This document shows positions 1 to 8,396 of a stretch of 64,000 nucleotides of DNA, in pieces (the stretch's first letter is position 1; every line of letters begins with the position of its first letter). A program made the position numbers and the translations under genes. This DNA is from Deltaproteobacteria bacterium. GTDB taxonomy: Bacteria; Desulfobacterota; Binatia; Binatales; Binataceae. The stretch covers positions 1 through 64,000 of the forward strand of contig JAKBMB010000029.1 in NCBI GenBank assembly GCA_021831785.1, read 5' to 3'. The notes under the pieces were generated by a model. The model was not told the origin of the DNA. It worked only from the letters and a program-made list of their open reading frames with translations, and did not search any database.

Positions 1-916
1 GGGGGTGCAGCGCTAAAGGCGTTAGGCATGGGCCGAAGCAGTAGTAGGGCGGGCCGCCGTGCCCGCCATAATGCGCGGGCGCCACGCCCGCGCGGCCAAT
101 GACCACCCACCGACCGGGCTGGCACCGCGGCCACAGGGCGGGCACGGCGGCCCGCCCTACTCAAAAAATCACAAACTCTCAGGATAAACTCCGGCTGCCG
201 CAGTGAAGAATCCACGCGCAGCGATTTCTGCCGCTGCGATGGAAAAAGGGCGCATCGCTTCGCGCAGATTCTTCGCCTTCGCCCGCAGCGGGCTTCGGCT
301 CAGAGCCTGTGAATTTTTAGCCCTGAAACGAAAATCAATCTTAGTGGGGCGGGCCGGAGCCTGTTCTGAGCGAAGCCGAAGAATGCCCGCCTTGCCCTCT
401 TCTTTCAGTGGGGCGGGCCGGAGCCTGTTCTGAGCGAAGCCGAAGAATGCCCGCCTTGCCCTCTTCTTTCAGTGGGGCGGGCCGCCGTGCCCGCCCTTCG
501 GGCCGCAGGCCCGAACCTCTGTTCCCTACCTACCAGCCTTGAACAAGCATTGCGCCCTTCCCAACCTTCCCCCCCGTTGCGGGGGAAGGCGTCGTAAGCT
601 CGACATTCCCTGGCTCCGCGCGGAAAGCAAAAAAACTCACTCCTTCCCCCTTCTTAGGGGGAAGGTCGGGATGGGGGTGCAGGTGCGCTCACAGCACCCT
701 CACCCCAGCCCTCTCCCAAAGGGCGAGGGAGAAGAATAAGGGTCGCGTCGCTTCTGACTCCTTCCGCCGCGCGGCGGGGAAAGGAGCAGAGAAAAAGCAA
801 AGGCGGGCAAAGCCGCCGGCTTTGCCCGCCCTGTAATCAAACCTTCCTCGCTTCAGGCCGCCGAGATGCTCAAAGCGGCCTGAAGTCGATTTACGCCAAA
901 CGCATCGCCCACGCTC
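1..916. repeat. Intergenic island of dispersed GC-rich repeats
   Basis: No convincing gene is visible here. The stretch carries several copies of a repeat whose core reads GGGCGGGCCGCCGTGCCCGC (around 48-67, inverted at about 134-160, and tandemly between about 345 and 500). It also has a second family around 560-740 made of CCTTCCCCC/GGGGGAAGG arms and a CTCACCCC..CCTCTCCC block. The same sequences recur near 3.5, 27.4, 44, 47.4 and 62.4 kb. Short open frames here are produced by the repeats. Confidence 0.8.
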
Positions 917-2014
917 TTACAGGTTGAAGAAGTAGTAGAGCTGGAGGAAGAACTGCTGCTCGCCGTAGTAGTTTTGCGTCATCACGTTGGTCGCGTAGTA
1001 GAACCACAGGACGAAGTCGCCCTTGGCGTATTGGATGCTCGGTCCCACGCTGACCATTTCGAGCGCGGTGTTCTTGATCGCTGCGCCGGAATAAGTGTTT
1101 TGGAATACGCTGAAGTCGCTGTCGACGATAACGCCGAGACGCCAGTTCCTGAGCGCCGGGTTGATCTGCTTAAGCCCGTAACTGAAGATGCCGCCGGCGT
1201 CGATATTGTCGCCCGGCATATAGCCGCCTAAGGCGCCTGCCGGAATACCCAACTGGGTTGCACCCTGACTACTAAACACCGCACTGGCAGGCATGTTCGG
1301 CGTGCTGTTCAACTGATGGGTGTAACTGAACCAGGGCTGGAACTCCAGCGTGTTGAGCCAGCCGAGCCCCATGTTGCCGACCGCAAGCTCGTCCATGTGC
1401 GCGAACTGATACCAACCTTCCATCAACCAGGAGAAGTTGTATTGGTTGACCTGGCCGTTGGCCGGAGTGAAGCCGAAGCCGCCCCCGACCGGCAACGAGA
1501 GGTACGGGCCCATGAAGGTTGAGTCGCGCAGGTAGCGGAACTGGTGATACGAGTAGAACATTTCAAGCGGGGTGAACCAGAACTCGGTCGGTCCGGCAAC
1601 ACTGGTGGTCGCGGCGACGATGGGCATGAAGGCGTTGAACGCGACGCGGAAGCTCGGCGTGTCGAACTGGAGCGGATAAATCCAGTTGATGTACGCCACG
1701 TTCGCCCACAGGTTCCCGCCATTGGGCGCTCCAGCCACCTTGTTGCCATTCGGCCCCATGAACGCGCCCTGGCTTATGTAGGTGCTGAACCAGGCGCCAA
1801 ACAGGAGATTTGCCGGCAGGCCGTAGGTGTCAACGTCGTTGTTGTTAAAGAAATTGAAGTATGTGCCAAGGCCAGTGTTCTGAGGAACCGGCGCCGCCGG
1901 CGTGAAGCTGGTGCCTTTGTAGCTATATATCCCCTGCGCGCTGGCTGCGCCGGCGCAGGCCAGCCATAGCAAGCTCGCCAGCGCCAATCCGGTTAAGAGC
2001 CTTTTACCGTTCAT
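917..2014 (-). CDS. Outer-membrane porin-like / transporter-like beta-barrel protein
   Basis: The product is 365 residues with a clear Sec signal peptide: basic MNGKR, a hydrophobic core, and a likely cleavage site after ASA at residue 26. The mature part is rich in Tyr, Trp, Phe, Asn and Gly, with alternating aromatic and polar residues typical of an outer-membrane beta-barrel, and it ends in YYFFNL. The start at 2014 is chosen because GGAGGAGG lies a few bases upstream; an ATG seven codons earlier has no such site. It resembles uncharacterised MetA-pathway/porin-like barrels, but I cannot name a substrate. It stands alone between repeat-rich intergenic regions. Confidence 0.7.
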   Translation of the reverse strand: MNGKRLLTGLALASLLWLACAGAASAQGIYSYKGTSFTPAAPVPQNTGLGTYFNFFNNNDVDTYGLPANLLFGAWFSTYISQGAFMGPNGNKVAGAPNGGNLWANVAYINWIYPLQFDTPSFRVAFNAFMPIVAATTSVAGPTEFWFTPLEMFYSYHQFRYLRDSTFMGPYLSLPVGGGFGFTPANGQVNQYNFSWLMEGWYQFAHMDELAVGNMGLGWLNTLEFQPWFSYTHQLNSTPNMPASAVFSSQGATQLGIPAGALGGYMPGDNIDAGGIFSYGLKQINPALRNWRLGVIVDSDFSVFQNTYSGAAIKNTALEMVSVGPSIQYAKGDFVLWFYYATNVMTQNYYGEQQFFLQLYYFFNL

Positions 2015-2939
2015 GCGTTTCCTCCTCCCGATCATGAAGTCTTCTCACCGTTGGTTATGCAGGGGGCCTGGGAACTCCCCACGGGCCTGCTTACGCATGC
2101 ACTATGACGCTGCCTGCGCCAGAGAGGCATTGACATCCCTACTTGCCCAGGTCAAGAAGCAGATAAAGCTGAGAATAATCCCCCCCGGACAATTACCGCC
2201 GCCTCTCACCAAACGCCTACCCTGCAACCTCACCACCCTACCTGACGCCTCGCCTGCGCTGGCTAACTTTCACCCGGTCTGCCCGCGCCGTTCGCGGCTC
2301 GCTTCGACTTCTTGCAACCCCGCCGCTCCTTCCTGCCCAGCACTATGGATAGCGTGCTTTATTTACCCATCATGCCGACGAAAGTCAATAGTCGCAACTC
2401 CATAGAGCGTTCGTTGTTTTATTCCTCGCCGAATTAGCTCTGGCGGCGTTATGCCCCTAGCGCTGCGGCCTCCCCCTTAGCGCCAAGTTTCTCTGTATGG
2501 ATACGGACCGGGGCGGCCGATGTCAAGCAAATTACGCGCAAATTATTTCAAAACGCCAGACCGGGGGGATCGGGTTCACGGCCGCGCCTTTCCCCCTCTC
2601 CGCAGCGCCGCGCCTGCCAACTCCTTCCCCCGCAGCGGCGCTTTCAGGGCCTCTCCCCCTCGGGCGAGGCCAGCGGCGATGACCACCTCTCCCCGTCGGG
2701 AGAGGTCGCGTCGCGCGAAAGCGCGGCGCGGGTGAGGGACCAATGAAAAAAGCTAAACCTGCTCTCGATAAGCCCCCTCACCCGGCCGCCCCGGCTACCA
2801 TGGGACGGGCTTTTAGCCTGTCATCTTCGGGCAAAAAGCCTGAGCCACGTCCCCGCCACGGGGGGAAGGCCGGGCAGGAAGCCTTCGGCGACGCCTTTCG
2901 AGGGGGCCTAGCGTATGCCGGCGGCCTCGGCGCAGGTGG
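2015..2939. other. Intergenic region with repeats, no gene seen
   Basis: The first 500 bases hold only low-quality open frames without ribosome binding sites. From about 2570 to 2745 there is a copy of the CCTCTCCCC..GGGAGAGG family, and at about 2805-2860 a fragment of a GGGACGGGCTTTTAGCCTGT element that recurs near 62.5 kb. I see no RNA gene. Confidence 0.6.
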
Positions 2940-3305
2940 TTAGCCGGGGTTGAACAGCGCGCGCAGGCGCTCGCGGTCAAGCCCGGCGACCATCTCGCCG
3001 CGGGCGATGACCAGCGGCCGTTTGACCAGGTTCGGCTCGACGGCCATCAGCGCGGTCGTCTCCTCGGCGGACAGGCTTTTGTCGGCCAGCCCCCGGCTCT
3101 TGAAGGCCGGGCTCTTCCGGTTAAGAAAATCGCGCGGATCGCGGCCGCGAAAAAGCTCCTTGAGTTCGGCGGTCGAGAGCGGCTCTTTGACGTAGTCGCG
3201 CTCGTCCAGCTCAACCTTTAGTTCGTCGCGCAAGAAACTTCTTGCGTTGCGGCACGTGCTTCAGGTCGACTTCCATAAAAAGCGCGCCTGGTTTTTCTGC
3301 TTCAT
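2940..3305 (-). CDS. ArsC/Spx-like thioredoxin-fold protein, candidate selenoprotein (in-frame TGA at residue 15)
   Basis: Read from the ATG at 3305 the frame is continuous to 2940 except for one TGA at 3263-3261. With that codon read as selenocysteine the product is 121 residues, a normal length for the ArsC/Spx family. The N-terminus then reads FLWKST-U-STCRNARSFL, so U15 occupies the first position of the CxxC redox motif of Spx-type proteins and C18-x3-R22 matches the ArsC Cys-x3-Arg motif. Downstream are family features: ERDYVKEPLS, and NLVKRP with the conserved Arg at residue 96. A perfect hairpin follows the TGA (separate entry). The alternative is a frameshift: another frame starts MEVDL at 3276 and would need an indel near 3261. 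Selenoprotein status is inference; no sel genes are in the window. Confidence 0.6.
3229..3246 (-). promoter_or_regulatory. SECIS-like hairpin downstream of the in-frame TGA
   Basis: On the coding strand the sequence CGCAAGAAGTTTCTTGCG is a perfect inverted repeat. It gives a stem of seven base pairs with an AGUU loop, extendable by one A-U pair. The loop G lies 23 nt after the TGA. Bacterial SECIS elements are known to be short hairpins inside the coding region with a G in the first two loop positions, roughly 16-37 nt after UGA, so geometry and loop base fit. Function is inferred only. Confidence 0.45.
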
Positions 3306-3749
3306 TTTGATGAATTACCCCCATTTTTGGGAAAATGCCCGCGCAAGCCCCCGCGGCTTGATCATCCGCAACTAAGCATCGCGTCCTTTAGGATAGCACC
3401 CTCGCTCGCCGCGGTCAGTGCAAGTCGAGTGGGACAGGCGAAATGCTTTCGGCTTAAGCGCGCCGAATCTCCCAACTCCTTCCCCCGTTGCAGCACCTCT
3501 CAGCTCCTTCCCCCGCCGCGCCGCTTTTTCTTACTCCTTCCCCCGCTTGCGGGGGAAGGTGGGGAAGGCGGTGCCGGCGCGCTCAGCACCCTCACCCCCG
3601 CCCTCTCCCGCTTCGCGGGCGAGGGAGTAGAAACAGCGCTGCGCGCGCGTCCGCCCTCTCCCGCAACCCTGCGGACGGGCGCCTGGCGTACCTAGCAGCA
3701 GGTTGTCGAGATGGACAATCGCTACGGCTTGGCGGTCAACACCCTGCTG
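3306..3749. repeat. Intergenic region with CCTTCCCCC-type repeats
   Basis: From about 3470 to 3670 this gap holds several imperfect copies of the CCTTCCCCCGC / GGGGGAAGG and CTCACCCCCGCCCTCTCC family. The first 150 bases are upstream of the ArsC/Spx-like gene and contain GGGGG about 14 bases before its ATG. No gene is supported. Confidence 0.6.
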
Positions 3750-4568
3750 CTAGAGGACCGAATCGGGCGTTGTCTTGACGCGCAGCGAGTAACGGCAGTC
3801 GCTGCGATCCAAGCGCACGGAACTGGCGAAGGCTTGAGACAGGATTTCCGAGGTCATTATTTGCCGCGTCGGCCCGCAGGCCGCTACTTCGCCGTCGCGC
3901 AGAAGCAAAACGTGGGAAAAGCTGGGCATGATTTCCTCGACATGGTGCGTCACCAGCACCAGCGACGGTCCGCTGCCGTTGTGCCCGCCGAGCCGCTCCA
4001 GGAACTGGAGGAATCGTTCGCGCGCCACCGGGTCAAGCCCCGCGCACGGCTCGTCGAGAATCAAAAGCTTCGGCTGCGCCATCAGAGCGCGCCCGATAAG
4101 CACGCGCTGGCGCTCTCCTTCGGACAACAGGCGCCATTGGCGGTCGCGCAGCTCGAACAACTCGACCTGGCGCAGGATTTCCGATGCCCGCTCGCGATCG
4201 CGCGGTTCTATTTCGCGCCAGAAGCCGATCATCGCGCTCGCGCCGCTGACGACCGTTTGCAGCGCGGTATCGTGGCCGGGCATCATCTGACGGATGCTCG
4301 AGCTTACCAGTCCCACTCGTTTGCGCAGCTCGCGCCAGTCAAAGCGTCCAAACGTTTCGCCTAAAACCCGGATTTTCCCGGTCGTGGGAGACAGATAGCC
4401 GGTCAGAACGCTTAGCAGCGATGTCTTGCCCGAGCCGTTGGCGCCAAGGATTGCCCAGTTGTCGCCGGCTTCGACCCGCCAGTTAATCGAGCGCAAAATC
4501 GTAACGTCACGCTTGACGCTTAGACCGGCGACCTCTATCACCGGCGGCAAACTGTGCGAATCAGCCAT
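3750..4568 (-). CDS. ABC transporter ATP-binding protein, ModF-like (COG1119 type)
   Basis: This 272-residue protein is a single ABC ATPase domain. It has Walker A GANGSGKT at 42-49, the signature LSEGE at 148-152 in the context LSEGERQRVLIGRAL, Walker B LLILDEP at 168-174, and an H-loop in VTHHVEEI. The LSEGERQRVLIGRAL form is characteristic of the ModF/COG1119 group, often annotated as molybdate-related, although substrates are rarely proven. The start at 4568 follows CAGGGA; an upstream in-frame ATG at 4685 lacks a site and would add an unrelated 39-residue tail. No permease or binding protein is adjacent, so it may act with unlinked partners or in a non-transport role. Confidence 0.75.
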   Translation of the reverse strand: MADSHSLPPVIEVAGLSVKRDVTILRSINWRVEAGDNWAILGANGSGKTSLLSVLTGYLSPTTGKIRVLGETFGRFDWRELRKRVGLVSSSIRQMMPGHDTALQTVVSGASAMIGFWREIEPRDRERASEILRQVELFELRDRQWRLLSEGERQRVLIGRALMAQPKLLILDEPCAGLDPVARERFLQFLERLGGHNGSGPSLVLVTHHVEEIMPSFSHVLLLRDGEVAACGPTRQIMTSEILSQAFASSVRLDRSDCRYSLRVKTTPDSVL

Positions 4569-4891
4569 AGTTCCCTGCCCCAACCAAATCTTAACCTGAA
4601 CCTGACGCGAGTTGAACCTCAGTGCATGGCTTTGAGCCGCGGGCGCCAAAGCCGCCGGCCACCTCCGCCGGCTCATCCGGCCCACGAGGCTTCACATCGA
4701 AGCGCGCGGGATGCGCTGCTTGGCGCTCAATCTCTGCGCTGATGCGCGAGGGCGCTATCCTAAGAACTCTGTTAAGCTGCTCGACACGCTTTTCCTTTGC
4801 GTGAAGCAGGACACGCGGCCGCCGAGCGCGGCGCCATTCTCATGCGCGAACAGGAGCAAGCCGGCATTGCCCGGGTAGAAGGAGACAAGCG
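4569..4891. other. Divergent intergenic region
   Basis: This 323-base gap separates the minus-strand ABC ATPase from the plus-strand cyclase gene and should carry both promoters. I see no repeat and no convincing small gene. GAAGGAGA just before 4892 is the ribosome binding site of the cyclase-family gene. Confidence 0.5.
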
Positions 4892-5869
4892 ATGGGGAAA
4901 ATAGATTTCGCCGCATTGCCGCGTTTTGCCGAATTACCGGTCAAGCCGGGCGCTCCGCCGGAGTCGGCGTGGGGCGTGTTCGGCGATGATGACGAAGTGG
5001 GATGCGTAAACTTGCTGACCGAAGAGGGAGTGGTCGAGGCGGCGCGCCTGGTACGCAAGGGAAAGGTGTTTCGCCTCGACACCAGGATTAACTACGCCGA
5101 CCCGCCGCTTTTCCGGCGCGCTCCGGTGCGGCACAACATAATCAGTTTCGAGCCCTTCGGCGTGCTCGGCCACGACGACTCGCTCGACAACTACAACACC
5201 CAGGAAGGCAGCCAATGGGATGGCCTCGCGCACATGGGGCATCCGCGCCACCGCGCTTTTTACAATGGGATGAAAGCGAGCCAGATCAAAGACGGGCCGG
5301 ACGGCAAATTGAGCATCCATCGCTGGGCCGGCCGGTTTGTCGGCCGCGGGCTTTTGATCGACGCGTTCAAATATCGCGGCGAGCAACAACGCCCGGTCAA
5401 CCCTCTCGATAGCGAGTCTTACAGCCTCGCGGACTTAATCGGCGCGCTTGCCGCACAGGATGCCGCGCTTAAGCCCGGCACGATCCTGCTCGTGCGCACC
5501 GGCTGGATGCGGGCGTATCTCAGCGCGTCGGCCGAGCAGAAGCAAACGATGGCATCGCTTTCCAAACTGCGCTCCTGCGGCATCGAAAGCAGCCGCGACT
5601 TGATGGCCTGGCTATGGGACAACCGTGTAGCGGCGCTGGGCACCGACTGTCCGGCGGTCGAGCCCTGGCCGTGGAGTTTTCAGGACGAAAACGCGCTGCA
5701 CTACCGCGCGCTCGCCCTGCTTGGTCTCCCACTGGGCGAACAGTTCGATCTCGACGCGCTGGCCGCAGACTGCGCGGCGGACCGGCGCTATGAATTTATG
5801 ATGGTTTCGGCGCCGCTCAATCTTCTTGGAGGAATCGCCTCGCCACCCAACGCGGTGGCCATCAAATAA
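4892..5869 (+). CDS. Cyclase-family metal-dependent hydrolase (kynurenine formamidase-like)
   Basis: The 325-residue product belongs to the cyclase family (PF04199), whose characterised members hydrolyse amides or lactones, for example N-formylkynurenine. The metal-binding segment lies at Q108-W-D110 with H114, H117 and H120, a variant of the family HxGTHxDxxxH motif, here QWDGLAHMGHPRH. A second conserved block near residues 200-260 includes LVRTGW and GTDCPAVEPW. The start at 4892 is preceded by GAAGGAGACAAGCG, a strong ribosome binding site. The gene is monocistronic here, with a convergent antiporter gene 52 bases downstream. The substrate cannot be predicted from context. Confidence 0.8.
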   Translation: MGKIDFAALPRFAELPVKPGAPPESAWGVFGDDDEVGCVNLLTEEGVVEAARLVRKGKVFRLDTRINYADPPLFRRAPVRHNIISFEPFGVLGHDDSLDNYNTQEGSQWDGLAHMGHPRHRAFYNGMKASQIKDGPDGKLSIHRWAGRFVGRGLLIDAFKYRGEQQRPVNPLDSESYSLADLIGALAAQDAALKPGTILLVRTGWMRAYLSASAEQKQTMASLSKLRSCGIESSRDLMAWLWDNRVAALGTDCPAVEPWPWSFQDENALHYRALALLGLPLGEQFDLDALAADCAADRRYEFMMVSAPLNLLGGIASPPNAVAIK

Positions 5870-5921
5870 GCCCCGTTTCTTCCCTGGATGGGAGATTTGA
5901 CGGGCGCCGGCGGCGGCCGGT

Positions 5922-8216
5922 CTAGCCAGACGCCGCCCCGCCTCGTTCGGGCGGAATCACCACCGCCACGGCGCAGCGCGCTCGGCGCAGGATATGCTCT
6001 ACGCGCGGTCCAAAGTAAAGACGCTGCTCGGCCGAGCGAAACAGCGCACCCATCACGAGCAGGTCGCACTCGGTTTCCTCGGCGATGCGCAGGATGATAT
6101 TTTCCGGCCGGCTTCCGCTCGCGATTCGCGTTTCGATCTCGAGACCGAGCTGTTGGCCGAGGCTTTTGATCTCGGCGACGACCTGTTCGCCGTCCACTGG
6201 CCGATGCCGGGCCGCGATTAGCGCCGCGAGACTGACGAACGACCTTTCCCGGACGTAGAGCGCGGTTACGGCCGCCCCGGTTGCCCGCGCGTAGAGCATC
6301 GCGAAGCCCGCGCCCATGCGGGAGAATGGAGCGCCGGTGATAGGAACGAGCACGCGGCGCAGCGGCGTCGGCGCGCCGCCATCGCGGACGATAACTACCG
6401 GAGCGCGCGCCGCCGCGACGATCTCGCGCAGAACATCGCCGCCCAGCGCGCGGTTGCGATGGACCTGCGAGGCGCCGGCGAATACGGCGTCATAATCGCG
6501 GCCGCTTTCTTCGGCGATTGCCGCGCTTATCGAGTCGGCCGAGCCCAGGCGTTGGTGTACATTGCGCGCTCCCGAGAGCGCGGCCGTTTCTTTAATCCGA
6601 ATAAATTGGGCGTCGAAATCGGCGGCAGACGCGCCCGGGACGTCGGCATGAAAAACGGTGACGCTGGCATCGTCGTGTCGGGCAAGCGTAGCGGCGATAT
6701 GCGCGGCGAGAATCGCGTTCGGCCCGCCGCCGCTCAGCACCAGCAGCTTGGTGCCATCGCCCTTGAGCGGCAACTGCGCCTCGATGCGCTGGCGCTCGAG
6801 CCGTTCGAGGTCGCCGGGCCGCTCGCGCACACCGCGCAGCGACCAACTCAACAGCGGCGGCGTCGCCAGCGAGGTCGCCAGCGCCACCGTTATCAGCACG
6901 GCGTACATCGGCGGCGACAGCACGCCCAGGCTGAGCCCCACCAGAGCAACGATGATCCCCATTCCGCCACGCGCGTTCATCCCGATCGCGACCGCCAGCG
7001 CCTCGCGCCAGTGAAGCCCGCCGAGCAGTCCTCCCAGACCGCAGCCGACAAACTTCGCTGCAAACGCGCTCGCCAGCACAAGCACCGGTATAAGCGGGTC
7101 GCCGAGCGCGCCGAGATTGACTTGAAGTCCCGAAAACGCGAAGAAAATCGGCCCCATAAAGCCGGTCGTCAAAGCCTCCACGTCGTCGCGAGCCACCTTG
7201 CGGACTCGCGCCGACCCGGCCAGCATCAGGCCGGCAATAAAAGCGCCGAACACGGCATGGAGTCCGATCGCTTGCGTGACCGCGGCGCATATCAAGGCGA
7301 CCACAATCATGGCTGTCAACTTGGCATGCTCGGCGTAGGTGCGGTCGTCAATCCATCGCAACCAGCGTGTCACCAGCCGAAAGCCAACGAAGTAGCAGAA
7401 CGCGAGAAAAAGCACGGCGGGCCCGACTAGCTCGCCGATCGGAACCAGACCTATTCGGCGGCGCTTGGCGAGCCCGGCGACCAGTGAGAGTAAAAGCCAT
7501 CCCACGGTGTCATCCATCATGCCGGCGGCCAAGATCACCGTGCCCAGCTCGCGGCGCATCAGCCCGAGGTCCGTTAGAATCCTCGCGATTACCGGCACTG
7601 CCGAGATCGATAGCGCGATCGCCACGAAGAGCGCGAAGATCGTGCGTTGAGCCGGATCGGCAAGATAGGAATCGGGAAGTGTGAAACCGAGCCCGAGCCC
7701 CAACAGGAAAGAGAGGGTTACGCCGAAACTGGAGACGAACATTGCCGTGCGCCCGATGCTGCGCATCAACTTGAGGTCGGTTTCGAGGCCGACCGACAGC
7801 AACAACATGACCGCGCCTATCCATGCAAACGCGCCCAGCAGAATGACCGAGGGTTGGTCGGCCGGAAAAAGCGCGGTGAAAAGCGGCGGCGCGAGCTTGC
7901 CGAGCACCGACGGGCCGAGCACGATTCCGGCGACCAGCTCGCCAATCACGGGAGCGCCGCCAACCCGCTTCATCAAATCGGCAAAGGTTCGGGCGACCAG
8001 CAGCAGCACCCCGAGCTGGAGCAGCAGACGCAACAGTTCCGTGTCTTTTAAATGCGGCAATGGAAAGCGCGGAATGACTTTGATGCCGCCGGCGTCTTCA
8101 GGCGCGCGGATGCAAAGATTCTCCTGTTGATGGTAGCTGCGCGCAGGCAAAATAATCAACCCGAGGTCGCGATTGAAGGCAAGGAGCTCGGCCAACCGCC
8201 CAAGTCGTTGATACAT
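5922..8216 (-). CDS. CPA2-family cation:proton antiporter (Kef-type) with C-terminal Usp domains
   Basis: The protein (764 residues from the first ATG) has a Na+/H+ exchanger membrane domain of about 12 segments, roughly residues 55-450. It contains GGAPVIGELVAGIVLGPS and a GLETDLKLM segment typical of the CPA2/KefB group. The soluble half, about 470-760, looks like two tandem universal-stress-protein domains: KLLVLSGGGPNAILAAHIA begins the first, and the last has VLVPITGAPFSRMG and CDLLVMGALFRS. Such proteins are inner-membrane antiporters whose Usp region may bind nucleotides. The true start is uncertain: the ATG at 8216 has no ribosome binding site and the first 50 residues are atypical, so an internal TTG near PHLKDTELL is possible. 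Confidence 0.8.
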   Translation of the reverse strand: MYQRLGRLAELLAFNRDLGLIILPARSYHQQENLCIRAPEDAGGIKVIPRFPLPHLKDTELLRLLLQLGVLLLVARTFADLMKRVGGAPVIGELVAGIVLGPSVLGKLAPPLFTALFPADQPSVILLGAFAWIGAVMLLLSVGLETDLKLMRSIGRTAMFVSSFGVTLSFLLGLGLGFTLPDSYLADPAQRTIFALFVAIALSISAVPVIARILTDLGLMRRELGTVILAAGMMDDTVGWLLLSLVAGLAKRRRIGLVPIGELVGPAVLFLAFCYFVGFRLVTRWLRWIDDRTYAEHAKLTAMIVVALICAAVTQAIGLHAVFGAFIAGLMLAGSARVRKVARDDVEALTTGFMGPIFFAFSGLQVNLGALGDPLIPVLVLASAFAAKFVGCGLGGLLGGLHWREALAVAIGMNARGGMGIIVALVGLSLGVLSPPMYAVLITVALATSLATPPLLSWSLRGVRERPGDLERLERQRIEAQLPLKGDGTKLLVLSGGGPNAILAAHIAATLARHDDASVTVFHADVPGASAADFDAQFIRIKETAALSGARNVHQRLGSADSISAAIAEESGRDYDAVFAGASQVHRNRALGGDVLREIVAAARAPVVIVRDGGAPTPLRRVLVPITGAPFSRMGAGFAMLYARATGAAVTALYVRERSFVSLAALIAARHRPVDGEQVVAEIKSLGQQLGLEIETRIASGSRPENIILRIAEETECDLLVMGALFRSAEQRLYFGPRVEHILRRARCAVAVVIPPERGGAASG

Positions 8217-8396
8217 AAGATGACGGACAAAGTGAAAGAGTTTATGATGACACGGGCTCCAGAAGTGGTCTCATAAATGACCGTAGGCTACGGATGTCAT
8301 TCTGAGTTCCGCCCTTTGTCATTCTTCGCTGCGCTCAGCGCCGGTGAATTTTTGGCAAGCTGCCGCATGCCGGCGTAGGCTGCACCCGATAGGTCT

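Noticed and set aside
203-500. Open frames within the leftmost repeat island
   Set aside because: They arise from tandem repeats that occur non-coding elsewhere in the window.
3240-3276. Alternative start MEVDL in a different frame of the ArsC/Spx-like gene, implying a frameshift
   Set aside because: It needs an indel to reach STCRNAR and gives a shortened loop, whereas the TGA frame is continuous and places the codon at the first redox position. It stays as the main competing explanation.
3711-4364. 217-codon plus-strand open frame opposite the ABC ATPase gene
   Set aside because: It is an antisense shadow of a gene with clear Walker and signature motifs.
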